Source: Bowmanella denitrificans (GTDB lineage Bacteria; Pseudomonadota; Gammaproteobacteria; Enterobacterales; Alteromonadaceae). Taken from it: 64,000 nucleotides of DNA. Location: the NCBI RefSeq assembly GCF_039522935.1, contig NZ_BAAAEI010000012.1:1-64000 (forward strand). The letters run 5' to 3'. The translations under genes were made by a program, and so were the position numbers. Of the stretch, positions 24,604 to 32,887 are shown in pieces (position 1 is the stretch's first letter; each line of letters begins with the position of its first letter). The notes under the pieces were generated by a model. The model searched no databases and was not told the DNA's origin. It saw only the letters and a list, made by a program, of their open reading frames with translations.

Positions 24604-25622
24604 TGCTGCGGCCATTCAGACCTGGCTTTGATAAAAGTGCAGACCAGTTCACTCAGAGCCTGGCCGACCACCCGGTTTCCTGCTTCGATGCCCGCAGGGT
24701 GGCGCTCCGGTGCCCCCTCGGCCAGATGCAGATATTGAGTATTGGCTTGCGAGGCAATATGGTGCACGTAGTAAAGTGCATCATTCAAATTCACTCCGGC
24801 AAAGGTCATTGCACTGCTGGGTAACTCAGAGATAGCATCCACATCTAATTCCAGACCCAGCGGCTTGCCGGATGCCAGTAAGTAGTCGCAGAGGGTTGTC
24901 AGAGCCTGCTCAAAACTGAGTTCCCGCCGCCAGCATATCTGCTGAATGCTAAACCACGGAAAACCGGCCTCGCGCAGCGCCTGTAGCGCGTCTGCGGAAT
25001 TCTTTTGTTCGTGCAATCCCAAAACCGCGTAGTGCGACAGATAGCCATGCTGATAGGCATAGCGAAATGGATTGCCACTATGGCGGCCTTCTAACGGGCG
25101 AAAGTCACTATGGGGATCCAGATTCACTACCGCCAACGGCTGCCCACCCGATTCACTGCAGGCCCGGATAATGCCGTAGGCGTTGTTATGTCCACCGCCG
25201 ATAACCAGCGGCGTTAATCCAGCGGCAAACACAGGTTTAAGGGCACTGACCAAGCGTCTGTCAATCTCCTCACACTGCGTTCTTAACTCGCCAAGCTCTG
25301 TGGTGGCTGGCAGGTCGTCACAAATCACTTCGCCAAGCAGCAGAATATTCTCGCCACTGAGACAGCTATTGGCCTGCAAATTAAGGAAAGTTCTCAGAAA
25401 GGCTGACCAGCCAAGTTGTGCGCCACCCTTACCGCAGTTGGCAGTAGGCCCAACCTGTTCCGGCACCCCAACCAGTGCAAAGCGACACCCTGCGGCATAC
25501 GCCTCGGCATAATCAGCAAAGTTGCCCATGCACTGCACAACCTGACCCAGTTTTGTCTCACCCGGTCTGGCGTTGCAAAGCTGCAACACTGCTTCGCCAT
25601 CCAGAAATCGCACCAAGGACAT
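24597..25622 (-). CDS. Arginase-family hydrolase, formimidoylglutamase-like
   Basis: Predicted 341-residue member of the arginase/agmatinase/formimidoylglutamase superfamily, binuclear Mn(II) enzymes hydrolysing guanidino or formimidoyl groups. The six metal ligands can be located: His in GGGHNN, Asp-His-Asp in NLDPHSDFR, and two Asp in LELDVDAI. The usual DAHxD reads DPHSD, and the SxDxDxxDP motif has lost its final Asp-Pro (SELPSS), so the substrate may differ from standard HutG. No other histidine-utilisation genes are nearby. It starts 6 bases after rraA, forming a two-gene operon. Confidence 0.8.
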   Translation of the reverse strand: MSLVRFLDGEAVLQLCNARPGETKLGQVVQCMGNFADYAEAYAAGCRFALVGVPEQVGPTANCGKGGAQLGWSAFLRTFLNLQANSCLSGENILLLGEVICDDLPATTELGELRTQCEEIDRRLVSALKPVFAAGLTPLVIGGGHNNAYGIIRACSESGGQPLAVVNLDPHSDFRPLEGRHSGNPFRYAYQHGYLSHYAVLGLHEQKNSADALQALREAGFPWFSIQQICWRRELSFEQALTTLCDYLLASGKPLGLELDVDAISELPSSAMTFAGVNLNDALYYVHHIASQANTQYLHLAEGAPERHPAGIEAGNRVVGQALSELVCTFIKARSEWPQHR

Positions 25623-25628
25623 AATGCG

Positions 25629-26114
25629 TTATTCGATATCCAGTGGCTCTGGGGACAGGATAATACCGGTACTATCGGCGTAAAGGTGATCTTCCGGCAA
25701 AAAGGTGACCCCACCGAAATTAACCGCAATGTCGACCTCACCGATTTGTTCATATTCGGCAGAAACCGGAATGGAAGCCAATGCGTGCACGCCTATTTCC
25801 ATGTCTTCCAGGCTGTCCACGTCTCGCACACTGCCATAACAGACAATGCCTTCCCACTCGTTTTCCAGCGCCAACTGTGCGGTACTGGCATCAATCAACG
25901 CCCGGCGCAGTGAACCGCCGCCGTCCACCAGCAGCACTTTGCCCTTACCTGGCTGCTGCAGAACCTTTTCTATCAGGCCCTTGTCCTCAAAACACTTAAT
26001 AGTGGTGATAGCTCCGCCGTAGGAGCGACGGCCCCCATAGTTAACAAACATGGGCTCTACCACGTCGACACTATCGGCAAACAAGTCACAGAGTTCGGAA
26101 GTGTTGTAATCCAT
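25629..26114 (-). CDS. rraA: Regulator of ribonuclease E activity A
   Basis: Predicted 161-residue trimeric protein that binds the RNase E scaffold and inhibits RNA decay; the fold is shared with 4-hydroxy-4-methyl-2-oxoglutarate aldolases. MDYNTSELCDLFADSVDVVEP is a characteristic RraA start, so the ATG at 26114 is chosen over an in-frame upstream one. GKVLLVDGGGSLRRALID and WEGIVCYGSVRDVD are the conserved core. It is co-transcribed with the arginase-family gene downstream. Confidence 0.93.
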   Translation of the reverse strand: MDYNTSELCDLFADSVDVVEPMFVNYGGRRSYGGAITTIKCFEDKGLIEKVLQQPGKGKVLLVDGGGSLRRALIDASTAQLALENEWEGIVCYGSVRDVDSLEDMEIGVHALASIPVSAEYEQIGEVDIAVNFGGVTFLPEDHLYADSTGIILSPEPLDIE

Positions 26115-26310
26115 GAGGTTTCCATCTGCTTTGGGTGGGTTGCAACCCAGTATACTGTGAGTATTTCCAGGCTGTCCATCTGTTGCAGGAACTCGCAACG
26201 GCTAAATTCATCTAAAACTTGCCAAGGCTGGCTTTGGGGCGCATTTGTCACAAAGTCTTCTTGCTTTTGTCACCTTTTATTCACACTAGGTTCTTAGGAT
26301 TGGCTGGCAA

Positions 26311-26844
26311 ATGAGCAAGGTTTATACAGATATGAACTTATTTGCCCGCGCAGATATACAGCTTTTCTACTGGCTATTTAACAAAACAGCCGGACGAAAT
26401 TGTACGCCGATTCGCTGGATATCCAGAACCGGTGACGGCCACTTGTATCTGTTGCTCGGCCTGATTCTATGGATGTTTGAGCCCACGCATGGCGACCTGT
26501 TTCTTTATACTGCTTTGCTGGCCTACGCGCTTGAACTCCCTATATATGTGGTACTGAAGAAACTGTTCAAACGGACCCGTCCGTGTGACCTGCTGCGTAA
26601 TTTCAGCGCACATATTTCGCCATCGGATAAGTTCAGTCTGCCTTCAGGCCACACCGCAGCAGCGTTCCTGATGGCTTCCCTGATTGCTCACTACTACCCA
26701 GGCTTCACATTATTGGTGTACACCTGGGCCGCCACCATTGGTTTGTCCAGAGTACTGCTGGGTGTGCATTACCCCAGTGACATTCTGGCCGGAGCCAGTC
26801 TGGGGTTGACTATTTCCCTGTTCAGCCTGTCTCTGCTAGCCTGA
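26311..26844 (+). CDS. PAP2 superfamily membrane phosphatase
   Basis: Predicted 177-residue integral membrane phosphatase of the PAP2/BacA-independent type. All three catalytic motifs are present: KKLFKRTRP (KX6RP), PSGH, and SRVLLGVHYPSD (SRX5HX3D). About five transmembrane segments are visible. Likely substrates are phosphatidic acid, undecaprenyl pyrophosphate or lipid-A-type phosphates. It is upstream of and co-directional with a glycosyltransferase gene (about 100 bases apart), which fits lipid-linked sugar metabolism. Confidence 0.9.
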   Translation: MSKVYTDMNLFARADIQLFYWLFNKTAGRNCTPIRWISRTGDGHLYLLLGLILWMFEPTHGDLFLYTALLAYALELPIYVVLKKLFKRTRPCDLLRNFSAHISPSDKFSLPSGHTAAAFLMASLIAHYYPGFTLLVYTWAATIGLSRVLLGVHYPSDILAGASLGLTISLFSLSLLA

Positions 26845-26946
26845 TATCTGTCCGTCTCTGTTGTCCGGGATCCGTCTATTCATGAATCCATTTTGTCGTT
26901 TAGAAACGTTAGTTTGTCTATCAGCCCCAGGGAAAGGGAAGCAACC

Positions 26947-28059
26947 ATGAAAATACTATACGGCGTGCAAGGCACCGGTAACGGTCATACAACCCGCGCC
27001 AGGGTAATGGCGAAAGCCTTTAATCAGCGGGATGATATTCAGGTGGATTATCTGTTTTCGGGTCGCGATGAGGATCGCTATTTTGATATGCAGGTGTTTG
27101 GTGATTATCAGACCCGCAGAGGATTCACCTTTGTCCATCATCAGGGCGCCATAGACCACTGGCGTACCTTTAAGGCATTCAGGCCTGTGCGCTTTATACG
27201 TGATGTGATGTCTCTGGATTTAAGTGGCTATGACCTGGTTATCAACGACTTTGAACCCATTAGTGCCTGGGCAGCAAAGCGGCAGAATGTTCCTTGTATT
27301 TCCATCAGCCACCAGGACTCTTTCCGGCACAATGTGCCTAAGCAGGGAGACAACCTGATTAACCGCTTGGTACTGAAGTATTTTGCGCCATCAAAAATTC
27401 AACTGGGAGTGCATTGGTATCATTTTGGTTTTCCCATCATGCCGCCCTTTATTGAAGATGAATACGTGCCTGATTCCGGGGCTGACCATGTATTGGTCTA
27501 CCTACCGTTTGAGTCAATTGAAGATATTGGCCAGTTTCTGGATCCGCTCAGTGAAGTGAATTTCCTGTGTTTTCATCCCGATATTCGCCAGGATTCGGAT
27601 CAGGGTCACATTAAGTGGCGTAAAACCAGTAAGGAAGGTTTTCATCTGGCCCTGCAATCCGCCAACGGCGTGATAGCCAACGGTGGCTTTGAACTGTCCA
27701 GCGAATGTCTGAAATTGGGTAAGAAGTTGTTATTGAAGCCTCTGCATGGCCAGTTTGAACAGCTTTCCAATATTCTTACCCTGGAACAGCTCAGCTTATG
27801 CCAAAGTATGTCCAGCCTGGATGTCGAGGAAGTGGAAGCCTGGCTGGAGTTACCAGCGGCAGAGCCCATCGCGTTTCCCAGCGACCCGCAGATCCTGGTG
27901 GATTGGTTGTTACAGGGTCAATGGCAGGATACTCAGTCCATTTGCAATCAGCTGTGGCAGCAAGTTCAGTTTCCTGAACGACTGAAACGTCATTTGGCCG
28001 ATTACGAGCCCTTGCAGACACAAAATGAGAAACCGGTGGCCAGTCAGAGCAATCTATAG
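26947..28059 (+). CDS. MJ1255-type (GT-B-like) glycosyltransferase
   Basis: Predicted 370-residue protein. MKILYGVQGTGNGHTTRARVMA is the start of the MJ1255/VC2487 family, a GT-B fold related to MurG and monogalactosyldiacylglycerol synthases, so the ATG at 26947 is chosen. The C-terminal half has ANGVIANGGFELSSECLKLGKKLLLKPL, the nucleotide-sugar loop analogous to MurG. Donor and acceptor are unknown; a cell-envelope glycan or glycolipid is likely. Its 3' end overlaps by six bases the end of the convergent M14-like gene. Confidence 0.8.
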   Translation: MKILYGVQGTGNGHTTRARVMAKAFNQRDDIQVDYLFSGRDEDRYFDMQVFGDYQTRRGFTFVHHQGAIDHWRTFKAFRPVRFIRDVMSLDLSGYDLVINDFEPISAWAAKRQNVPCISISHQDSFRHNVPKQGDNLINRLVLKYFAPSKIQLGVHWYHFGFPIMPPFIEDEYVPDSGADHVLVYLPFESIEDIGQFLDPLSEVNFLCFHPDIRQDSDQGHIKWRKTSKEGFHLALQSANGVIANGGFELSSECLKLGKKLLLKPLHGQFEQLSNILTLEQLSLCQSMSSLDVEEVEAWLELPAAEPIAFPSDPQILVDWLLQGQWQDTQSICNQLWQQVQFPERLKRHLADYEPLQTQNEKPVASQSNL

Positions 28060-29079
28060 CACCCGGGGCTCAAAATCTTCGATAAAGGCGTCAACAATTT
28101 CACCCGCCTGATCAATGAGTTCTGAATCAAACTTGGCCACATGAAACAGCGCTTCCCCTTCATTGGCGATGGGTATGTTAGACATACCTATAATAATGCC
28201 ATCAAGAGGGGAGCGAATAGGTACCTCACTATCCCCATGAGGGTTAGTGGAATAAGCCAGTATCTGATTTTTGCTGACCAGATCACCGAGGCGCACTTTG
28301 CTGACAATCAAACCATCCATTTCATTACGCACCCATTGGCTGCTGTTGGCCACCATAGGTTCAAACTTCTTGCGGCTCCCCCGCCGGTTTGACATACCGA
28401 GGCTTTTCATAACATTAAGAATGCCATTCAAACCGGTGCGAATAGAGGCTTCGTCAAAGCGCAGCGCCTCACCGGCCTCATACAATATAGAGTGCACACC
28501 CAGCTCAGACGCGCAGGCCCGTAGCGAGCCATCCCTTTCTTTGGCGTGCAAAATAACCGGTGCATGAAACTCTTCCGCCATCTGCAAGGCCAGAGGATCC
28601 TGTATATCTGTGCGAATTTGCGGCAAATTACTGCGATGAATCGCACCTGTGTGCAGATCAATCAGATGGGTAGCCCGCTGCAACAATTGACTGTAAAACA
28701 AATGCGCCAGCCTGCTACCTAATGCGCCACGTTGGGAGCCTGGAAAGCAACGATTCAGGTCACGCCTATCCGGCAGATAGCGGGTTTGCTGAATAAAGCC
28801 GAACACATTAACAATTGGCACCACCATCAAGGTGCCATTCAGGCGCTTAGGATTGACCTTTTTAATCAAACGCCGACAAATATCAATGCCATTCAGCTCA
28901 TCACCATGAATGGCCGCACAAACCAGCAACGTCGGCCCGGCCTTCTGACCATGCAACACTTCAACATGTAAATCCATGGGGGTGTCATTGTATAACCTGG
29001 CCGCCGGTAGCTTGATGCCGCGCTGACTACCAGCCGGAATACGTTGTTCTGCCAGTTCAAAAGCCGGCTGTCTGGCCAT
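28054..29079 (-). CDS. Succinylglutamate desuccinylase/aspartoacylase-like M14 deacylase
   Basis: Predicted 341-residue zinc hydrolase of the AstE/AspA branch of the M14 fold. Zinc ligands are visible as HGDE (AAIHGDELNGID) and His in DLHTG, with RRDLNRCFPG typical of the family. The C-terminal third (NEMDGLIVSKVRLGDLVSK...RSPLDGIIIGMSN) is a lipoyl-like barrel. Its start overlaps the rimK stop (TGATG), implying translational coupling. That pairing suggests it acts on amino-acid tails or small peptides made by RimK, such as poly-glutamate. Confidence 0.88.
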   Translation of the reverse strand: MARQPAFELAEQRIPAGSQRGIKLPAARLYNDTPMDLHVEVLHGQKAGPTLLVCAAIHGDELNGIDICRRLIKKVNPKRLNGTLMVVPIVNVFGFIQQTRYLPDRRDLNRCFPGSQRGALGSRLAHLFYSQLLQRATHLIDLHTGAIHRSNLPQIRTDIQDPLALQMAEEFHAPVILHAKERDGSLRACASELGVHSILYEAGEALRFDEASIRTGLNGILNVMKSLGMSNRRGSRKKFEPMVANSSQWVRNEMDGLIVSKVRLGDLVSKNQILAYSTNPHGDSEVPIRSPLDGIIIGMSNIPIANEGEALFHVAKFDSELIDQAGEIVDAFIEDFEPRVL

Positions 29080-29984
29080 CAGCCCTTGCCCCGGGTTCGG
29101 GTGCTGTGGGCCTTGGCATTTTTCTCGATAAATTCGATGATCTTATCTGCAATATTTTTACCTGTGGCGGTTTCGATACCTTCCAGGCCTGGCGATGAAT
29201 TGACTTCCATCACCACCGGGCCGTGATTGGAACGCAGAATATCGACACCCGCCACATTCAGCCCCATGGTCCTGGCGGCACGCACTGCGGTACTGCGTTC
29301 TTCCGGGGTAAGGCGCACCAGGGAAGCACTACCGCCGCGGTGTAAGTTGGAGCGGAACTCTCCCGGCTTGGCCTGTCGTTTCATGGCAGCAATCACCTTG
29401 TCACCAATAACGAAACAACGAATATCTGCACCACCGGCTTCACTGATGTATTCCTGTACCATAATATCGGCTTTAAGCCCCATAAAGGCTTCAATCACAC
29501 TTTCGGCGGCTTTGCGGGTTTCGGCCAACACCACTCCGATACCCTGGGTTCCCTCAAGCAGTTTAATCACCAGCGGTGCACCGCCCACCATTTCAATCAA
29601 ATCAGGTATATTACTGGCCTGGTTAGCAAAACCAGTGATAGGTAACCCGATGCCCTTGCGGGAAAGTAGCTGCAAAGAGCGCAATTTGTCGCGACTGCGG
29701 CTGATGGCCACCGACTCATTCAGCGGGTATACCCCCATCATTTCAAACTGACGGAGCACGGCAGTGCCGTAAAAAGTAATAGATGCACCAATACGCGGGA
29801 TAATGGCATCAAACTCAGGCAGTTCCTTACCCTTAATATGCACAGAAGAACTCTGCATATTGATGTTCATGTAGCATTTCAGGGGATCAATCACATGCAC
29901 TTCATGACCCCTTGCTTCACCGGCTTCTTTAAGGCGCCTGGTGGAGTACAGACTGTTGTTACGCGAAAGAACGGCGATTCTCAT
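29079..29984 (-). CDS. rimK: ATP-grasp alpha-L-glutamate ligase RimK
   Basis: Predicted 301-residue ATP-grasp ligase that adds glutamates to the C terminus of ribosomal protein S6 (and can form poly-glutamate). The ATG at 29984 (MRIAVLSRNNSLYSTRRLKEA) is chosen over an upstream frame extension because this is the conserved start. Motifs are PRIGASITFYG, LEGTQGIGVVL (ATP loop), AKPGEFRSNLHRGG and VVMEVNSSPGLEGIE (metal ligands). Coupled to the M14-like gene downstream; a RimB-like gene lies 175 bases upstream on the same strand. Confidence 0.95.
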   Translation of the reverse strand: MRIAVLSRNNSLYSTRRLKEAGEARGHEVHVIDPLKCYMNINMQSSSVHIKGKELPEFDAIIPRIGASITFYGTAVLRQFEMMGVYPLNESVAISRSRDKLRSLQLLSRKGIGLPITGFANQASNIPDLIEMVGGAPLVIKLLEGTQGIGVVLAETRKAAESVIEAFMGLKADIMVQEYISEAGGADIRCFVIGDKVIAAMKRQAKPGEFRSNLHRGGSASLVRLTPEERSTAVRAARTMGLNVAGVDILRSNHGPVVMEVNSSPGLEGIETATGKNIADKIIEFIEKNAKAHSTRTRGKG

Positions 29985-30159
29985 GGTACGAAACCTTGTA
30001 ATAAAATGATAATGACCCTGGCCTGCAGCAGGCATTGGACCTGAAATACTGTGCAATCCCGGTCGTCAGGCGCCGACGCACGGCAATGTGCCGGCCTCAG
30101 TGTGGCAGTCACCTGACGCTTTTTCAATTCAACGGGAAGCGTGTTCCTTTTTGATTTCC

Positions 30160-30588
30160 TCAGCTTAAAGGTTGGCCGAGCAGATAGGAAGCTTGTGGAT
30201 CAACCAAAAAACGTCCACACATGGCCTGTCGCCCCAGCAACATGCGAAAGCGCATGGAATCTCTGTTAGTCAGAGTCAGCTCGATGGGAAAACATTGGCC
30301 GCCGATTTCCAGTTCGGTTTCCACCACAAATCGCTCTTCTTCGTGCCCACCCGAGTCTCTCACTTTGCGCCTGTCAACGACTCTGGCTTCGCACACATGT
30401 TCAATGTCGTTGTTATCCTGAACCGGGTGCAGGTGAATGCGAATCCATGTCTGCCCATCCCGTTCAAAAGGATCTAATTGAAATGCGTGCAGACAGGATG
30501 TTTTCGCGCCTGTATCCACTTTCATCTTAACTTGCTTTATGCCCAATTGGGGTAAACCGCCCCATTCCCTCCAGCCGAGTGTCATCAT
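30160..30588 (-). CDS. RimB-like retropepsin-type protease (COG4067)
   Basis: Predicted 142-residue protein of the family annotated as ATP-dependent zinc protease or RimB. The retropepsin-like signature DTGAKTSCLHA (about residues 25-35) and LLGRQAMCGRFLVDP are present. In Pseudomonas RimB removes glutamates added by RimK, and the location immediately upstream of rimK supports the same role here. Only one ATG pair (30588/30585) fits. Confidence 0.85.
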   Translation of the reverse strand: MMTLGWREWGGLPQLGIKQVKMKVDTGAKTSCLHAFQLDPFERDGQTWIRIHLHPVQDNNDIEHVCEARVVDRRKVRDSGGHEEERFVVETELEIGGQCFPIELTLTNRDSMRFRMLLGRQAMCGRFLVDPQASYLLGQPLS

Positions 30589-30880
30589 GTGTTTGTCCTG
30601 GATTTAAGCCAAAGGCTTTGTGCTTGCTTAAATTGTGCTGCGATATAGCACGATTGGCAAAAGTTTCCAAAATAAAATCTATTCTGCCCTGTGATTTTGG
30701 CAAATATCGCGCCAATGGCAGGCAATTTTATTACACTACCCGCAGTAATTTTCTTCAGCCAGGGCATTGCCGCTGTACTTGCCGGTAAATTGTTCTATCA
30801 TGCCAGCAAACAACCACCTCTTAGTTTGAGGGGGAACATCTGGTGAATAACCAGGGACAAGGAATTTGCAGGAGAAGTCG

Positions 30881-32134
30881 TTGTTGAATTCGTTGCGCAC
30901 CAAACTGACCTTATCTATGCTGATCACCAGCCTGGCCGCAATTAGTGTCATGGCACTGATTACGCCTTGGTTGTTGGAGCAAAGGTTTGTCAATGAAGCC
31001 AGGGAAGTGCACTTCAAGGGTTTTGTGCGCGCAATCGAAGAGTTCCGCCAGGATCATCAGGAGTGGGGGGGGCGTCAATCTGCACTTCTGATCAATCAGT
31101 ATCTAAGCAATCGCCAAGCGGCTCCAATCAGACCAGCCCTTAGCGATCAGCGACCAACAGTTTCCAACAGTTTTCGCTTCGTTCTGACCGATCACCAGGG
31201 GTTTGTTTTTCTCCCGTTTTTTGAATATGAATTAGGCCAGCAACTTAGTGCTGAGCAACTGCAACAAGCCAATCCACTGACCCTGGATGGTGAATTAGTC
31301 GGGTATGCATTAGGTGGTGGTGAACTTCCGCTTACCGACCAGGATAAGTCCTATTTGCTGATCCAAAGCCGCAGTATGTTGATTGGAGCTGCAGCAGGTC
31401 TGGCCGTGACATTGCTGCTAAGTTTGACTATGGGTAGCCAGTTGGTAAAACACTTACAGGCTCTGACCCGGGCAGCCATTGAAATGAGTAAAGGCAACCT
31501 GAATCAGCGAGTGCAGGTGGAAGGTAAAGATGAAGTTGCGCTGCTGGCCAGGGAATTCAACCGCATGGCCCAGGAGCTGAATAACACTTACGCTGAGCTT
31601 AAAGCGTCCAATGAAACCATCAAAGCTCAGGCGGAAGCCATGCAGGAGCTGTCACTGCGTGATGAGCTGACCGGCCTGCATAATCGTCGCTACTTCAATC
31701 AACAATTTCGCTTGATGCATCACCAGGCGATTCGCTATCAGGACGCCCTGGCTTTAGCCTTAGGCGATATTGATAACTTTAAACAAATCAATGACAGATT
31801 CTCACACCATATTGGTGACGCCGTGCTTAAGCAGGTCGCAGTGCTGATGCAAAAAGAAATTCGGGAGGCCGACGTGTTAGCCCGATACGGTGGCGAGGAA
31901 TTTGTGATCCTGATGGCCCATACCGATAAACGTCAGGCAGAGGGTTTAATTGACAGAATCCGTGCCAAGGTAGAAGCCTGGCCCTGGCATCAACTGGCCA
32001 GTGAACTGCATGTCACTATCAGCTTCGGTATCAGTGATAAGCTGGACAGCGATTTGGGCCACAGCATGCTGGTTGAGGCTGATAACCGTCTTTATCAGGC
32101 CAAGGACCTGGGTCGTAACCGCGTGTGTGTCTGA
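30881..32134 (+). CDS. Diguanylate cyclase with HAMP domain
   Basis: Predicted about 417 residues, starting at TTG 30881 (or 30884), because GCAGGAG lies 6 bases upstream; the TTG at 30866 overlaps that ribosome site. A first transmembrane helix (LTLSMLITSLAAISVMALITPWLL), a periplasmic sensor loop of about 130 residues, a second helix (SMLIGAAAGLAVTLLLSLTMG), a HAMP domain and a GGDEF domain follow. The active site is GGEEF, and READ five residues earlier is an intact I-site, so product inhibition is expected. The signal is unknown. Confidence 0.9.
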   Translation: MLNSLRTKLTLSMLITSLAAISVMALITPWLLEQRFVNEAREVHFKGFVRAIEEFRQDHQEWGGRQSALLINQYLSNRQAAPIRPALSDQRPTVSNSFRFVLTDHQGFVFLPFFEYELGQQLSAEQLQQANPLTLDGELVGYALGGGELPLTDQDKSYLLIQSRSMLIGAAAGLAVTLLLSLTMGSQLVKHLQALTRAAIEMSKGNLNQRVQVEGKDEVALLAREFNRMAQELNNTYAELKASNETIKAQAEAMQELSLRDELTGLHNRRYFNQQFRLMHHQAIRYQDALALALGDIDNFKQINDRFSHHIGDAVLKQVAVLMQKEIREADVLARYGGEEFVILMAHTDKRQAEGLIDRIRAKVEAWPWHQLASELHVTISFGISDKLDSDLGHSMLVEADNRLYQAKDLGRNRVCV

Positions 32135-32819
32135 TTTAGCCCAGCTTCAACTTTACCGGTTAGGCTTGCTAACGGCGCTGCTGCCACTGTTTACCACACA
32201 TATTTGTCTGCTGCTCAGTGGTTATGAGAATTATCTGGCCTGGTGCAACCCCTATTGGCTGGACTGCCATAGCATTAGCGCCACCGGCAGACAGGGCACT
32301 GCCTACTTTGTGTTTAAGGGCGGTATGATCACCGCCATGGTGCTGCTGGCGCTTTATTGGCTGATCAACCAAACCTGGCTTCAGGGTCTGACCGGGCAAA
32401 AAAACAGGGCCCTGGGCTGGTGTGGCAGTCTGGCCAGTGCGGCCTTAATTATCTACACACTCAGCCTCGGCCATGATGGCAACATCCCCTACCTGCTGCG
32501 ACGTAGCGGCGTGATCACTTATCTTGGTTTGACTTTTATTTGCCAGTTGCTGCTCGCGTCAACCCTTGCCAGGCAAACAGAAACCCGCACGGATGGTCGT
32601 CGCTTATTCGCACTTAGTGCAATGACCTTGCTGTTGGCGCTGTTGTCTCTGTTATTGGACGCCAGCCTGGGCGAGCAGTATCAGAGACTGGAAAATGCGG
32701 TGGAATGGGGACTGATATTGATGCTTAATCTGCATGTGCTGCTATCGGTATGGGCATGGAAAAACGCTCAGTTGCAAATACGGCTGCACAACCATACCAA
32801 AAGGACCAACACAGGCTAG
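32127..32819 (+). CDS. Hypothetical multi-pass membrane protein
   Basis: Predicted 230-residue protein with six or so hydrophobic segments, starting at GTG 32127, which overlaps the end of the diguanylate cyclase gene by eight bases. WLDCHSISATGRQGTAYFVFKGGM resembles the first loop of Frag1/DRAM-like membrane proteins, but this is weak. The upstream 42 codons of the open frame are out-of-frame cyclase sequence. The overlap suggests co-translation with the cyclase and a shared signalling role, which is inference. Confidence 0.7.
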   Translation: MSDLAQLQLYRLGLLTALLPLFTTHICLLLSGYENYLAWCNPYWLDCHSISATGRQGTAYFVFKGGMITAMVLLALYWLINQTWLQGLTGQKNRALGWCGSLASAALIIYTLSLGHDGNIPYLLRRSGVITYLGLTFICQLLLASTLARQTETRTDGRRLFALSAMTLLLALLSLLLDASLGEQYQRLENAVEWGLILMLNLHVLLSVWAWKNAQLQIRLHNHTKRTNTG

Positions 32820-32860
32820 GGGCTGTTTATCTTTCAAGTATAGATTTTGTTCCAACCCAG

Positions 32861-32884
32861 TAAAAAAGGGCCCGCAGGCCCTTA
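32861..32884 (-). terminator. Rho-independent terminator of hslVU
   Basis: On the minus strand AAGGGCC-TGCG-GGCCCTT followed by TTTTA, starting 4 bases after the hslU stop. Confidence 0.9.
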
Positions 32885-32887
32885 ACG

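Noticed and set aside
30064..30118. CGTCAGG...CCTGACG inverted repeat upstream of rimK
   Set aside because: The T-run is on the plus side where no gene ends, so a terminator role cannot be supported; it may be a chance structure.
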